Shown in pieces: positions 52,472-63,777 of a stretch of 64,000 nt of DNA. The DNA is from Enterocloster bolteae (GTDB taxonomy: Bacteria; Bacillota; Clostridia; Lachnospirales; Lachnospiraceae): positions 1 through 64,000 of the forward strand of contig JAETNT010000015.1 in NCBI GenBank assembly GCA_021772025.1, read 5' to 3'. Within the stretch, counting starts at the first letter, position 1, and every line of letters starts with the position of its first letter. Made by a program: the position numbers and the translations under genes. A model generated the notes under the pieces. That model was not told where the DNA came from. It saw only the letters and a program-made list of their open reading frames with translations, and ran no database searches.

Positions 52472-52902
52472 GATGCTCCTTTCTCCTTGGCTATGCCTGT
52501 AATTCCATCCAGAGCGTTTTCTAAAATCGCAATAAACCGGATTGCGCCGTCCTTATAGCCAATGTAATCCACATCTCCGTTCATATGAGCAACTGCCGAG
52601 TAAACCCGTCCGTTAATAATGTCCAGGGCAACTTCCTTATGAATCCGGTAAGTGACATCCGGAAATTGAATGGTTCCCTTCACCGTTTTGCATACCCCTT
52701 TTTCAAAAGCAATACCATAGGAATACTCATCAAATACAAATTGGAAGCTTTCCGTGTAATCCTTTAGGGTAAACAAAAGGATGTCATCACTGGCACAGAT
52801 GCTTTCAAATGCCTGGAATACCGCATCTAAATCCGCTTCTGTTACGGCTTCCTTCAGGATTTTGTTTCCTACTTCCAGCATGAGTTGTTCATTCAGAAGC
52901 AT
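52468..52902 (-). CDS. SCP2-like small protein, first gene of the catabolic cluster
   Basis: 144 residues, soluble. A sterol-carrier-protein-2-like pattern is suggested by TESFQFVFDEYSYGIAFEKG, TIQFPDVTYRIHKEVALDIINGRV and a central YIGYKDGAIRF. The assignment is moderate; it may be a plain small ligand-binding protein. The ATG at 52902 has GGAGGAGG upstream. It is the first gene after the promoter region of the cluster and is coupled to the fusion gene. Confidence 0.6.
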   Translation of the reverse strand: MLLNEQLMLEVGNKILKEAVTEADLDAVFQAFESICASDDILLFTLKDYTESFQFVFDEYSYGIAFEKGVCKTVKGTIQFPDVTYRIHKEVALDIINGRVYSAVAHMNGDVDYIGYKDGAIRFIAILENALDGITGIAKEKGAS

Positions 52903-52943
52903 ATTTTTTCCTCCTCCATTTTTTGTCTTTCCTTTCCCCTTTT

Positions 52944-53014
52944 GTGTTTTCACTATATCATAAAAAAATCGTCATTTCACCCGGTTTCTCCCGAGTTGTT
53001 TCACTATATACAAC
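52944..53014 (-). promoter_or_regulatory. Repeated motif upstream of the catabolic cluster
   Basis: A 16-bp near-identical motif (GTGTTTTCACTATATC at 52944 and GTTGTTTCACTATATA at 52995) recurs with 51-bp spacing, about five helical turns. The second copy is partly palindromic with CAAC at 53011-53014. This fits a dimer-of-dimers regulator such as IclR. The remaining ~170 bp to 53186 is AT-rich with no gene. Confidence 0.5.
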
Positions 53015-53186
53015 ACTTCTATTGTTTGTACTGTTTTTCATCTAAAAATATTGTATTTTCTTTAATATCCCCATATCATCCAAAAATATCTAATAATTTT
53101 ATATTTCTTATCAAGTTATCCATCTACTTTACTTGAGACGCCTTTTGAGAAAGCCGGCCGCCCTGTGCTGTCAGCATTTTTGCATA

Positions 53187-53247
53187 TATAAAAACGGAGC
53201 CGTTGCTCCTGCAGATTATTCATCTGCTTTTGCAACAGCTCCGTTCT
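53187..53247 (-). terminator. Terminator of the EIIA gene
   Basis: On the minus strand AACGGAGCtGTTGC pairs with GCAACgGCTCCGTT, followed by TTTTATA. It is strong and located after the EIIA stop. Confidence 0.88.
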
Positions 53248-53262
53248 TTTTACCTCTGGTGA

Positions 53263-53784
53263 TTAATGGAAAGAGAACAATTCATCCATAGGCTTTACCG
53301 TTCCAAGAACCGGTTGGGACATTTTCCCCATCATTGCCGCATTGGATACCAGCACCATGGTGGTGTCCTTATAACCAGCCTCTTTAATAACATCCGGTTC
53401 AAACTCTACCAGCAGATCACCGGCCTTTACCTTTGCTCCTTGCTGTACCACTGCTTTAAAGCCCTTTCCCTTTAATTCGACTGTGTCAATACCGATATGT
53501 AAGAGCAGCTCCATTCCGTCCTTAGTCTCCATTCCCACTGCGTGTCCTGTGGGGAATACGGCGGCAACCGTTCCGTCTGTAGGAGCAAATAACTTGCCTT
53601 CAGAAGGAATAATCCCTACGCCAAGGCCCATCATGCCCTGGGAAAATACCGGATCTTCCACGTCTGCCAAAGGAATTGCGGTTCCTGCCATAGGGCTGTA
53701 TATGGTCTTGGGCTTACATCCGGATCCGCCTGCCTGCTCCTCCTGTTTTCCTTTCCCTCCAAAAAGATTTCCAAATAATCCCAT
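53263..53784 (-). CDS. PTS EIIA component, glucose/beta-glucoside type
   Basis: 173 residues. A short N-terminal stretch is followed by the EIIA-Glc domain (about 30-170) with the phosphorylatable His in LLLHIGIDTVELKG and GLGVGIIPSEG, PTDGTVAAVFPTGHA before it. EIIA is usually fused to EIIBC in the bgl family, but here it is a separate gene, divergent from the regulator. It may also serve treP, which lacks EIIA. The ATG at 53784 has GGAG 8 nt upstream. Confidence 0.9.
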   Translation of the reverse strand: MGLFGNLFGGKGKQEEQAGGSGCKPKTIYSPMAGTAIPLADVEDPVFSQGMMGLGVGIIPSEGKLFAPTDGTVAAVFPTGHAVGMETKDGMELLLHIGIDTVELKGKGFKAVVQQGAKVKAGDLLVEFEPDVIKEAGYKDTTMVLVSNAAMMGKMSQPVLGTVKPMDELFSFH

Positions 53785-53963
53785 ATGATATTCTCCTCTC
53801 CATACATTCCATAAAGCGGCATTTTCCGCTCTTAGTCCTATTTTACAAACTATACAGGAAAATGTCAAATATTAACTTTTCTTTAATGACATTGAAGGCT
53901 GAACTGTTACAATTAATGGAATTTGTATCCGGTCAGACGGGGTATTTTCTCGCCCATCCGCCC

Positions 53964-54003
53964 TCGGAAGCGCTTGACGGAGGTCTGTAAATTGATATAT
54001 ACT
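53964..54003 (+). promoter_or_regulatory. Candidate promoter with cre-like site before rpiR
   Basis: TTGACG (53974-53979) and TATACT lie 18 bp apart. CGGAAGCGCTTGAC, overlapping the -35, resembles a CcpA cre box at 8-9 of 14 positions. Catabolite repression of this beta-glucoside locus would fit, but the match is imperfect. Confidence 0.35.
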
Positions 54004-54067
54004 GAACTCACAGGAAATCCGGGATTTATATTCAGAAGAAGGGCGTTCCAGCATAGGAGGACAATAT

Positions 54068-54811
54068 ATGTTTTCTGTTGAACAAATTAAAACCTTAAAT
54101 AATCTTGAACTGGAAATCTATGAATATGTAATTAAAAATCCGAACAAAGTAAAGTATATGCGAATCCGTGAACTGGCTTTGGAAGTGCATGCTTCAACTT
54201 CTACAATTCTCCGTTTTTGCCAGAAAATGGGCTGTGACGGTTATAGCGAATTTAAGCTGAAAATGAAGGAATATTCCTCAAATCTTGCCCAAAGCCGCAT
54301 TACCGATGATGTCACAGAGGTAATTGATTTTCTAAAAAAGACATCGACTGATGAATTCGAACAAAGATTGGAAATGCTGACAGATGTCATTATGAAAGCG
54401 AAACATATCTTTTTTATCGGAAGCGGTATGTCCGGTATTGTAGCAAAATATGGGGCGCGTAATTTTTCCAGTATGGGAAAATTCAGTCTTTATATTGACG
54501 AACCGCATTATCCTACAGAAATTCGTTTTCTGGAAAATTCTCTTGCAATTGTGTTTTCCGTTTCAGGCGAGTCTCGTGATACCATTCGCCATACTACACG
54601 ATTTAAAGAACAAAATTGTCAAATCTTAAGTATTACCAATACGGAAAACTGTACAATCGCAAAAATATCCGATTATAATATCGCCTACTATATCACCTAT
54701 ATGAAAATTGCAGATTATGACATAACCTCTCAGATTCCCGCAATGAGCATTGCGGAACGTTTAGGCAAAAAAATATACCGGCGAACCGGCGGACATTTAG
54801 AAATTGTATGA
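54068..54811 (+). CDS. MurR/RpiR-family transcriptional regulator
   Basis: 247 residues. The RpiR winged helix has MRIRELALEVHASTSTILRFCQKMGCDGYSEFKLKM (about 35-70). The SIS sugar-phosphate domain follows (about 105-235: IFFIGSGMSGIVAKYGARNFSSMG). GGAGG sits 7 nt before the ATG. It precedes the EIIBC and GH1 genes and probably senses a phosphorylated beta-glucoside. Confidence 0.9.
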   Translation: MFSVEQIKTLNNLELEIYEYVIKNPNKVKYMRIRELALEVHASTSTILRFCQKMGCDGYSEFKLKMKEYSSNLAQSRITDDVTEVIDFLKKTSTDEFEQRLEMLTDVIMKAKHIFFIGSGMSGIVAKYGARNFSSMGKFSLYIDEPHYPTEIRFLENSLAIVFSVSGESRDTIRHTTRFKEQNCQILSITNTENCTIAKISDYNIAYYITYMKIADYDITSQIPAMSIAERLGKKIYRRTGGHLEIV

Positions 54812-54826
54812 AACACACTGTTACTT

Positions 54827-54866
54827 AAAAGGAACAAGCGACTACTTTCTGTCACTTGTTCCTTTT
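54827..54866 (+). terminator. Terminator after the RpiR-type gene
   Basis: AAAAGGAACAAG (54827-54838) pairs perfectly with CTTGTTCCTTTT (54855-54866), with an extra GAC/GTC inside. A G and short T run follow. Confidence 0.8.
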
Positions 54867-54879
54867 GCTTTCCAATTCG

Positions 54880-54908
54880 TTGACAATTACCTCTTAAATT
54901 CATACAAT
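54880..54908 (+). promoter_or_regulatory. Promoter of the EIIBC-GH1 operon
   Basis: TTGACA (54880-54885), a 17-bp spacer and TACAAT (54903-54908). The start would be about 40 nt before the ATG. Confidence 0.75.
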
Positions 54909-54957
54909 CAGAGACAGCAAAAACAACACGATTAAAATAAACAGGAGGTAAGTAAAC

Positions 54958-57800
<2,843 letters not shown>

Positions 57801-57846
57801 GACGAACAGATATTCTGCCGATAGGGCAGCGGGATCCATGGATAGA

Positions 57847-57892
57847 GGGGTTGTCGCAAAACCATCAAATTAGATGATTGAGCGACAACCCC
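57847..57892 (+). terminator. Hairpin after the GH1 gene
   Basis: GGGGTTGTCGC (57847-57857) pairs perfectly with GCGACAACCCC (57882-57892) and TTCATTAAG follows. The loop is long and the T tract poor, so efficiency is uncertain. The remaining ~95 bp up to the EamA stop has no gene, only a short GAAAGC/GCTTTC hairpin. Confidence 0.6.
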
Positions 57893-57988
57893 TTCATTAA
57901 GCGCAGCAAGTGAATTTTCTTGTCCGCCCTTTTTAATTACAACACGAAAGCTTTGCTTTCTTCTTAATAAGTTCTTTTACAACATTCG

Positions 57989-58951
57989 TCAGCTATTGGG
58001 TATCACCTGTTTTTCTTTGTTTACCACATAAATCCCCAAGCACACCAAAACCAGAGCCGCCAGAGCATTGACGGAAAACGCCTGCTCCTTCTCCCCTAAA
58101 AAAGCGGCGGATAAAACCACGCCAAAGAGCGGGTTCATAAATCCGAATACGGTTACCCGGCTTACCGGATTGTATTTTAGCAGGATTCCCCATATGGTAT
58201 AGGCCGCCGCAGAGATAAAGCTCAGATACAAAAGCAGAACCGCCGCCAAAATTCCCGGGGCCCTGGCCAGAGTCCCTCCGCCTAAGAAGCCTATAGCCGT
58301 CAAGGCGGCTCCTCCCAGCATAAACTGGTAGCCGGACATGGTTACCACATCATATTCCCGGGAATACTTTTTGATCAGGGCGCCGGAGATGGCGTAGAAA
58401 ACCTGAGCCAGAAGAACAAAGCCTTCTCCCAGAAAAGACATTTCAAAAAGCTTATCCGTCCCGGCTCCTGCCAGATTCATAATGACGATCCCTGCAAATC
58501 CCAATATACAGCCGGCAAGCTTTTGAGCCGTCAGCCTTTCGTAGCGGAAAATCAGGCTTGCAAACAAGATGGAAATAAACACATTGGTTCCTGTAATAAT
58601 TGCCCCGTGAACTCCGGTTGCATGGGACAGCCCTACGTAAAAGAAGAAATACTGCAGGATGGTCTGCGACAGAGCCAGATTGCACAGCTTAATTCCGGAG
58701 CCCTTAGCCGGCAGGATCCATCTGCCTTTTATCATACTGTGGTACAGGATTACCAGAAATCCTGCCAGCAAAAACCGGATTCCGGCAAACATAAGAATGG
58801 AGAAGGTGTCGCTGCTGTCAATCTGAAACAGGCTGTAGCCTGTCTTGATTGCAGGAGTGGCGCTTCCCCACAAAAAGCAGCAGAAGCCTGCCAAAAGCAG
58901 CACTGCTTTCATGCTGGTTAGATTTATAGTTCTCTTGTTGGTCTTTTCCAT
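57989..58951 (-). CDS. EamA-family DMT transporter
   Basis: 320 residues with ten hydrophobic segments in two EamA repeats (about 12-145 and 165-305), with the FCCFLWGSATPAIKTG start and GIVIMNLAG after the first repeat. Members export amino acids, nucleotides or related metabolites; the substrate here is unknown. The ATG lies at 58951. It is divergent from the YitT gene. Confidence 0.9.
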   Translation of the reverse strand: MEKTNKRTINLTSMKAVLLLAGFCCFLWGSATPAIKTGYSLFQIDSSDTFSILMFAGIRFLLAGFLVILYHSMIKGRWILPAKGSGIKLCNLALSQTILQYFFFYVGLSHATGVHGAIITGTNVFISILFASLIFRYERLTAQKLAGCILGFAGIVIMNLAGAGTDKLFEMSFLGEGFVLLAQVFYAISGALIKKYSREYDVVTMSGYQFMLGGAALTAIGFLGGGTLARAPGILAAVLLLYLSFISAAAYTIWGILLKYNPVSRVTVFGFMNPLFGVVLSAAFLGEKEQAFSVNALAALVLVCLGIYVVNKEKQVIPNS

Positions 58952-59074
58952 CTCGTTTGTCCTCGGTTTCCCGCTCTTAGCGGATGCTTTTCTAAAAAAC
59001 TTATACTTTTCTCTTGCAATCTTTACTCCTATGAAGTAATCTATCAGAGAAATTTGTTACAGGAGAGATTTGCG

Positions 59075-59917
59075 ATGAAGAGTTTAAACTCAATAAAAGA
59101 ATTTTTTATCATTACTTTTGGGGCATTGATTGTAACTGCCGCCGTATTTTTCTTTTTAATCCCCAGTCAGGTATCTGTAGGAAGCATATCCGGTTTGGCC
59201 ATGATTCTTGGCAATGTGATCCCTCTAAAGCTATCCGTCATTACTTTTGTTTTAAATGCCGCTTTGCTGGTTATTGGATTTCTGCTGATTGGCCGGGAAT
59301 TCGGAGTAAAAACAGTGTATACTTCCATTCTTCTGCCTGTATTTTTAGGAGTGTTTGAAGTTCTTTTTCCTGATAACGCTTCCTTTACCGGGGATGCATT
59401 CCTGGATATGATCTGCTACATTTTTACTGTAAGCATTGGTCTTGCCATCCTTTTTAAACAGAATGCTTCCTCCGGGGGCCTGGATATTGTAGCAAAGCTG
59501 CTGAATAAATACCTGCATATGGAGCTTGGCAAAGCCATGGCCCTGTCCGGAATGTGCGTGGCCCTGTCCTCTGCGTTTTTCTATGACAAAAAGCTGGTGG
59601 TTTTAAGTATCCTGGGTACCTATTTAAACGGGCTGGCACTGGATCATTTTATCTTTGGAATGAACTTAAAAAAGCGGGTCTGCATTATTTCCCGGCATCA
59701 GGAGGAAATCCGGGAATTTATCCTCCGCCGCCTGGGCAGCGGAGCTACTATTTATCAGGGGTTTGGCGCCTATGATAATCAGCCCAAAACAGAAATTATT
59801 ACCATTGTAGATAAAAATGAATATTCCCTTTTGATGAATTTTATTTCCAAAACCGACCCTGAGGCCTTCGTAACCGTTTATACAGTTAATGAGATTATAT
59901 ACCGGCCCAAACATTAA
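59075..59917 (+). CDS. YitT-family membrane protein
   Basis: 280 residues. Hydrophobic segments with FLIPSQVSVGSISGLAMIL and NASSGGLDIVAKLL are YitT signatures, and a DUF2179 domain follows (EEIREFILRRLGSGATIYQGFGAYDN). The ATG at 59075 has AGGAGAG upstream. It is a paralogue of the gene at 15370-16248. Its stop overlaps the convergent glycerate kinase stop by 4 nt. Confidence 0.9.
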   Translation: MKSLNSIKEFFIITFGALIVTAAVFFFLIPSQVSVGSISGLAMILGNVIPLKLSVITFVLNAALLVIGFLLIGREFGVKTVYTSILLPVFLGVFEVLFPDNASFTGDAFLDMICYIFTVSIGLAILFKQNASSGGLDIVAKLLNKYLHMELGKAMALSGMCVALSSAFFYDKKLVVLSILGTYLNGLALDHFIFGMNLKKRVCIISRHQEEIREFILRRLGSGATIYQGFGAYDNQPKTEIITIVDKNEYSLLMNFISKTDPEAFVTVYTVNEIIYRPKH

Positions 59918-61080
59918 TTAGGAAGATCCCCTGCACCAGGCTGAGCCATTCTCATTCCCACCCGAATCATGCGGAAGGTCCTCTCCGCCGCACCGATATA
60001 CAGCTCCCTGGCTCTGGCGCAGGCCTGATCTGTGTCCATGGGTTTATTGACGGCAGTCAGAATACTTTCAATGCCAAAATTATAAATTCCTTCCGCTCCT
60101 TTATCCATTGCACCCACAATGGCTACCGCCGGAATTCCTCTGGCTTTGCAGCGCTGTCCGATACCGCTGGGCGCCTTCCCAAAAACGGACTGCCCATCCA
60201 TACACCCTTCGCCGGTTATTACCAGATCAGTTCCTTCCAGCAGGCGGTCAAAATCAATTAAGTCCAGCACAGTCTCAATGCCAGGTCTTAAATCGGCGTT
60301 TAAAAATCCGCAGAGGGCGGCGCCCAAGCCGCCTGCCGCACCTGCGCCCGCTGTCTTTTCCACATCAATGCCTAACTTTGTTTTCATAACAGATGCGTAA
60401 TTTTTCATGCCGGCTTCCAGCCGGTCTAATATTTCCGGAGTACCGCCTTTCTGCCTGCCAAAAGTGTAGGCGGCGCCGTCAGGCCCTGTCAAAGGGTTCC
60501 TTACGTCGCACATTACAGTAATTTCCGCTTTCTTTACAGCAGGATTCAGGCCGCTCATATCAATGTCAGCCACCTTTTCCAGATCCCTGCCCATTCCCGG
60601 CAGCTCTCTCCCGTTTTTATCCAGAAACCGGATTCCCAATGCTCTCATAGCGCCCATACCGCCGTCATTGGTTGCGCTTCCGCCAATAGCAATAGACAAT
60701 TTTTTTAATCCCTGATCCAAGGCATCCTGGATTAGCTGCCCGGTTCCATAGGTGCTGGTATTCAGCGGATTTCGCAAATTAACCGGCACAAGGGGAAGCC
60801 CTGACGCCGCAGCCATTTCAATTACCGCTGCTTCTTCATGAATCACACCGTAAAAAGCCTGAATTTCCTCCATCAACGGGCCATATACCTTCCGCTGGCG
60901 GTAGGTTCCTTTTGCAGCCTCAACCACGGCTTTTACCGTTCCTTCTCCGCCGTCGGCCACCGGCACACCAATTGTCTCGCAGCCCGGAAATATTTTCTCT
61001 GCCGCCTCGCTTAACATAGCAATGCTCTCTTCTGATGAGATGGTTCCTTTAAAAGAATCTGACGCAAACAGTATTCTCAT
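59914..61080 (-). CDS. Glycerate kinase (GarK/GlxK type)
   Basis: 388 residues. It phosphorylates glycerate. MRILFASDSFKGTISSEES opens the protein, and GVPVADGGEGTVKAVVEA (about 42), IAIGGSATNDGGMGAMRALG (about 130) and DLVITGEGCMDGQSVFGKAP (about 285) are family motifs. The ATG at 61080 has AGAGG upstream. It stands alone; the pathway, D-glycerate from sugar acids, serine or glyoxylate, is not shown by neighbours. Confidence 0.93.
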   Translation of the reverse strand: MRILFASDSFKGTISSEESIAMLSEAAEKIFPGCETIGVPVADGGEGTVKAVVEAAKGTYRQRKVYGPLMEEIQAFYGVIHEEAAVIEMAAASGLPLVPVNLRNPLNTSTYGTGQLIQDALDQGLKKLSIAIGGSATNDGGMGAMRALGIRFLDKNGRELPGMGRDLEKVADIDMSGLNPAVKKAEITVMCDVRNPLTGPDGAAYTFGRQKGGTPEILDRLEAGMKNYASVMKTKLGIDVEKTAGAGAAGGLGAALCGFLNADLRPGIETVLDLIDFDRLLEGTDLVITGEGCMDGQSVFGKAPSGIGQRCKARGIPAVAIVGAMDKGAEGIYNFGIESILTAVNKPMDTDQACARARELYIGAAERTFRMIRVGMRMAQPGAGDLPN

Positions 61081-61126
61081 AGATTTTTCCTCTTTTTGAA
61101 CCATTATTCCATTGATGTTTATGCAA

Positions 61127-61720
61127 TTAATATGCAGTACGTCCTTCTAAATATCCGCCGTTCATGTAGTGATAATAATAGGACGGCAAATCTTCTCCAA
61201 ATGCCTCTGCCAAATCCGGATTTTTATCTTTATATATGAAAACCTGAAAGCTTTCAATTCCGGTACGGCCCTCTCTCATCCCGATGGTAAGAAAATTTTC
61301 CAGCAGCTGATTACTGTCCCAGCCAATTGCGTCGCTAATGTCCTTATTGTGTTCCCCATAATAGGCGGCGTCAAATACCAGCGAAATGTTGTCCGGTACT
61401 GCAGCAGACTCTGGCGAACCTGTCTCACTGCCGGCAGAAGAAGTTGTGCTGCCAGTGGAGTTGGATGTGTTGGCGCCGGCGGTCCCTCCGCTGTAAGGGC
61501 ATACGCCGCCTGGATGGAGGTGAGCCTCATAGCCGCCGCAATGGTAATGGTAGCTCCCCAGCCCGCTTTTATTTTTATTGTCCCGGTGTCCGCCTTGGCT
61601 GTCGGTGCGCCCGCTATGGGCCTGGGCTTCCATGGGATTCCCCGCAAAAGGTACGGCCTCCGGAATATAGGTGCCGATAACCGCGGCGGCAAACAATACG
61701 GCAATCTTACTTTTTCTCAT
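61127..61720 (-). CDS. Secreted YHYH-domain protein with surface-type C-terminal repeat
   Basis: 197 residues. A signal peptide (KIAVLFAAAVIGTYIPEAVPFAGN) is followed by a YHYH domain with SGRTDSQGGHRDNKNKSGLG, YHYHCGGYEAHLHPGGVCPY (about 38-76). A Ser/Thr/Gly-rich linker (about 78-108) leads to a repeat with FDAAYYGEHNKDISDAIG and FLTIGMREGRTG, then YKDKNPDLAEAFG and YMNGGYLEGRTAY. The His/Cys cluster suggests metal binding. Such C-terminal repeats occur in Lachnospiraceae surface proteins. The function is unknown. Confidence 0.75.
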   Translation of the reverse strand: MRKSKIAVLFAAAVIGTYIPEAVPFAGNPMEAQAHSGRTDSQGGHRDNKNKSGLGSYHYHCGGYEAHLHPGGVCPYSGGTAGANTSNSTGSTTSSAGSETGSPESAAVPDNISLVFDAAYYGEHNKDISDAIGWDSNQLLENFLTIGMREGRTGIESFQVFIYKDKNPDLAEAFGEDLPSYYYHYMNGGYLEGRTAY

Positions 61721-61832
61721 TTTTGCAATCTCTCCTTCTCCGATCTGTTTGTTTCAGTATAGTAATTTGCGCGTATTATGTCAATATTCGAAATATAATA
61801 TTTATAAAGCTTGTATCCCTTAAAGCAAAAAA

Positions 61833-61860
61833 CTGCCAACAGATTTTCAGCTGCTGGCAG
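61833..61860 (-). terminator. Terminator of the alcohol dehydrogenase operon
   Basis: On the minus strand CTGCCAGCAG pairs with CTGTTGGCAG (one mismatch) and is followed by TTTTTTGC. It lies 16 bp past the dehydrogenase stop. Confidence 0.85.
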
Positions 61861-61875
61861 AAAAAATTTTTGATT

Positions 61876-62901
61876 TTATTTTTCAGGACAAATAATATAT
61901 TTTCCCTTCTCCCGTTGCTTTGGATTTTTCAGAATATCTTCCAGCTGCTCCAGTCCGCATACCGGGCAAACCATACTGCTCACATCTAATCTCCCTGAAT
62001 CAATCAGATCCAACGCCCTTTTCTGAGTATATGGATTAATATAAGAAGCCTTTAATTCCAATTCCTTCTGAAAAATCTGAAACGGTTTTACTGAAATGGT
62101 TTCCTCCGGCTTTGTTAAGCCAAACATCATCACAACCGCCTTATTTCCTGCTATCTCTATTGCCTGTTCAATGGTAGCGGGATGCCCTACGCACTCAATT
62201 ACGGTATGAATCCATCCCATTCCCTGTTTTTCCAGCTGTTCCTTCACATTCTCGCGGAAGGGATCGATGCCTATATCCGCCCCCAGCCGGAGCCCCATCT
62301 CTCTTTTCTGTTCTACCGGCTCTATCAAGGCTACCCTGGCAGCTCCGGCCAGTCTGGCAAGCTGCACCATCAGAAGGCCAATCATACCGCCGCCTATGAC
62401 TGCCACCTGATGGCCCGGCCGAATCCGGCACAAATCAATTCCATGCAGGCAGCAGGCTGCGGGCTCTGTCATAGCTCCTTGTTCATAGGTCATATGTTCT
62501 CCCAGCAAATAGACCTGCCGCTCATTTACTGCACAGTACTCCGCAAATCCGCCGTTAACCGTGGTTCCGTATCCAATCATATGCTGACAATAATGAACTG
62601 CTCCATTTCTGCAGGGCTCACAGCTTCCGCAATAGCAGTTGGGATCTACACAAACCCTGTCTCCCACATGAAAATTCCTTACGTTCTTTCCTGTCTGAGC
62701 AACTATTCCGGAAAATTCATGCCCTAAAATAATAGGTGGGAACACTTTTGCTGCTCCCGGATCTCCTTCATAAATGTGAACATCCGTTCCGCAGACGCCG
62801 CAGGCCTTTATCTGAATTAATACTTCCTCATCTCTCAACTGGGGCATATCTGATTCTTCTACTCTTAAATCCTGTCTTCCATAAAAAACTGCACTTTTCA
62901 T
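61876..62901 (-). CDS. Zinc-dependent medium-chain alcohol dehydrogenase (sorbitol-DH-like)
   Basis: 341 residues. The catalytic Zn site is CGVCGTDVHIYEG (about 36), GHEFSGIVAQ (about 64) and E later. The structural Zn site is a C-x2-C-x2-C-x7-C cluster (CYCGSCEPCRNGAVHYC, about 94-110). The NAD motif is VIGGGMIGLLMVQLA (about 167). It oxidises a secondary alcohol or polyol. It is 16 bp downstream of the MBL gene, so both probably work on related compounds. The ATG at 62901 has GGAGG 6 nt upstream. Confidence 0.92.
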   Translation of the reverse strand: MKSAVFYGRQDLRVEESDMPQLRDEEVLIQIKACGVCGTDVHIYEGDPGAAKVFPPIILGHEFSGIVAQTGKNVRNFHVGDRVCVDPNCYCGSCEPCRNGAVHYCQHMIGYGTTVNGGFAEYCAVNERQVYLLGEHMTYEQGAMTEPAACCLHGIDLCRIRPGHQVAVIGGGMIGLLMVQLARLAGAARVALIEPVEQKREMGLRLGADIGIDPFRENVKEQLEKQGMGWIHTVIECVGHPATIEQAIEIAGNKAVVMMFGLTKPEETISVKPFQIFQKELELKASYINPYTQKRALDLIDSGRLDVSSMVCPVCGLEQLEDILKNPKQREKGKYIICPEK

Positions 62902-62917
62902 CTTATCCTCCAATGGG

Positions 62918-63754
62918 CTAAAACTCCACTTCCATTCCGTCATAAGCGGCCAAGAATCCTTTTTCTGCAAATATGGGGGTAATTCGTTCATGAGCCGGAT
63001 TATAAATATGAGTAAAGTGAGTAGATACAAATTTTGTATCTGCTGTTGCCATCCCTTCTTTTAGCATTCTCTCCCTGATCACAATATTATCAGGAAGACC
63101 CATATGCTCTTTAAAAATTCCGGTTTCTTCTACCATGGTGCAATCCAAAATCACGCAATCAAAGCAATATTTTTTTAATTCCGCCCATGTTTCTTCACTG
63201 AACATTGCTGTATCATGACCGTAGAGAAGCGTTTTCCCTCCCCTTGCAACAGCATAAATAAAGCAGTTCTCATCCGCATCATGATTTGCCGGAAGCGCTT
63301 GTATCTTATAGTTTCCGATTGTTGTCTCTTCAAAAGGAGAGAGCACCTGAACCTTTAAATATCCTTCTATTTCAGTCCGGCTTCTCCCGTATTTACCCAT
63401 TTCATACTGAACAGCTTCTTTTACTTTTTCATTTCCAAAAACCCGGAGGCTGCGCGGCCTTTTATAAAATGCCATAGGCGGCTTCACCTGCATCAGCCCG
63501 GGGGCATACAAGTGATCATCATGGGAATGGGTCACCAATACATAGTTGATTTTCGTCATGTCCAGCTGCCTGAATAATGTTTGAGCATATGTATCCATAG
63601 AAAAATCAATTAATATTTCTTCATCCAGCTGTGCACAGGTTCTTGTCCTTATATTTTTTCCTCCCAGCCTTCTTGCCTCCCTGCAATATTCACACTCGCA
63701 AAAGAATCCCGGAACGCCTTCCGACGCTCCTGTTCCATAAAAATGTATTTTCAT
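62918..63754 (-). CDS. PhnP-like metallo-beta-lactamase hydrolase
   Basis: 278 residues. FYGTGASEGVPGFFCECEYCREA (residues 4-26) with its Cys cluster is the PhnP/zinc-binding phosphodiesterase start. THSHDDHLYAPGLM (about 75) is the H-x-H-x-D-H metal motif; GHDTAMF, LDCTM and STHFTHIYNPAHE complete the site. It probably hydrolyses a cyclic phosphodiester, perhaps from sugar phosphates. It forms an operon with the downstream dehydrogenase and likely the upstream PHP gene. Confidence 0.85.
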   Translation of the reverse strand: MKIHFYGTGASEGVPGFFCECEYCREARRLGGKNIRTRTCAQLDEEILIDFSMDTYAQTLFRQLDMTKINYVLVTHSHDDHLYAPGLMQVKPPMAFYKRPRSLRVFGNEKVKEAVQYEMGKYGRSRTEIEGYLKVQVLSPFEETTIGNYKIQALPANHDADENCFIYAVARGGKTLLYGHDTAMFSEETWAELKKYCFDCVILDCTMVEETGIFKEHMGLPDNIVIRERMLKEGMATADTKFVSTHFTHIYNPAHERITPIFAEKGFLAAYDGMEVEF

Positions 63755-63777
63755 GTCTGTTTTCTCCTTTTTCTTCC

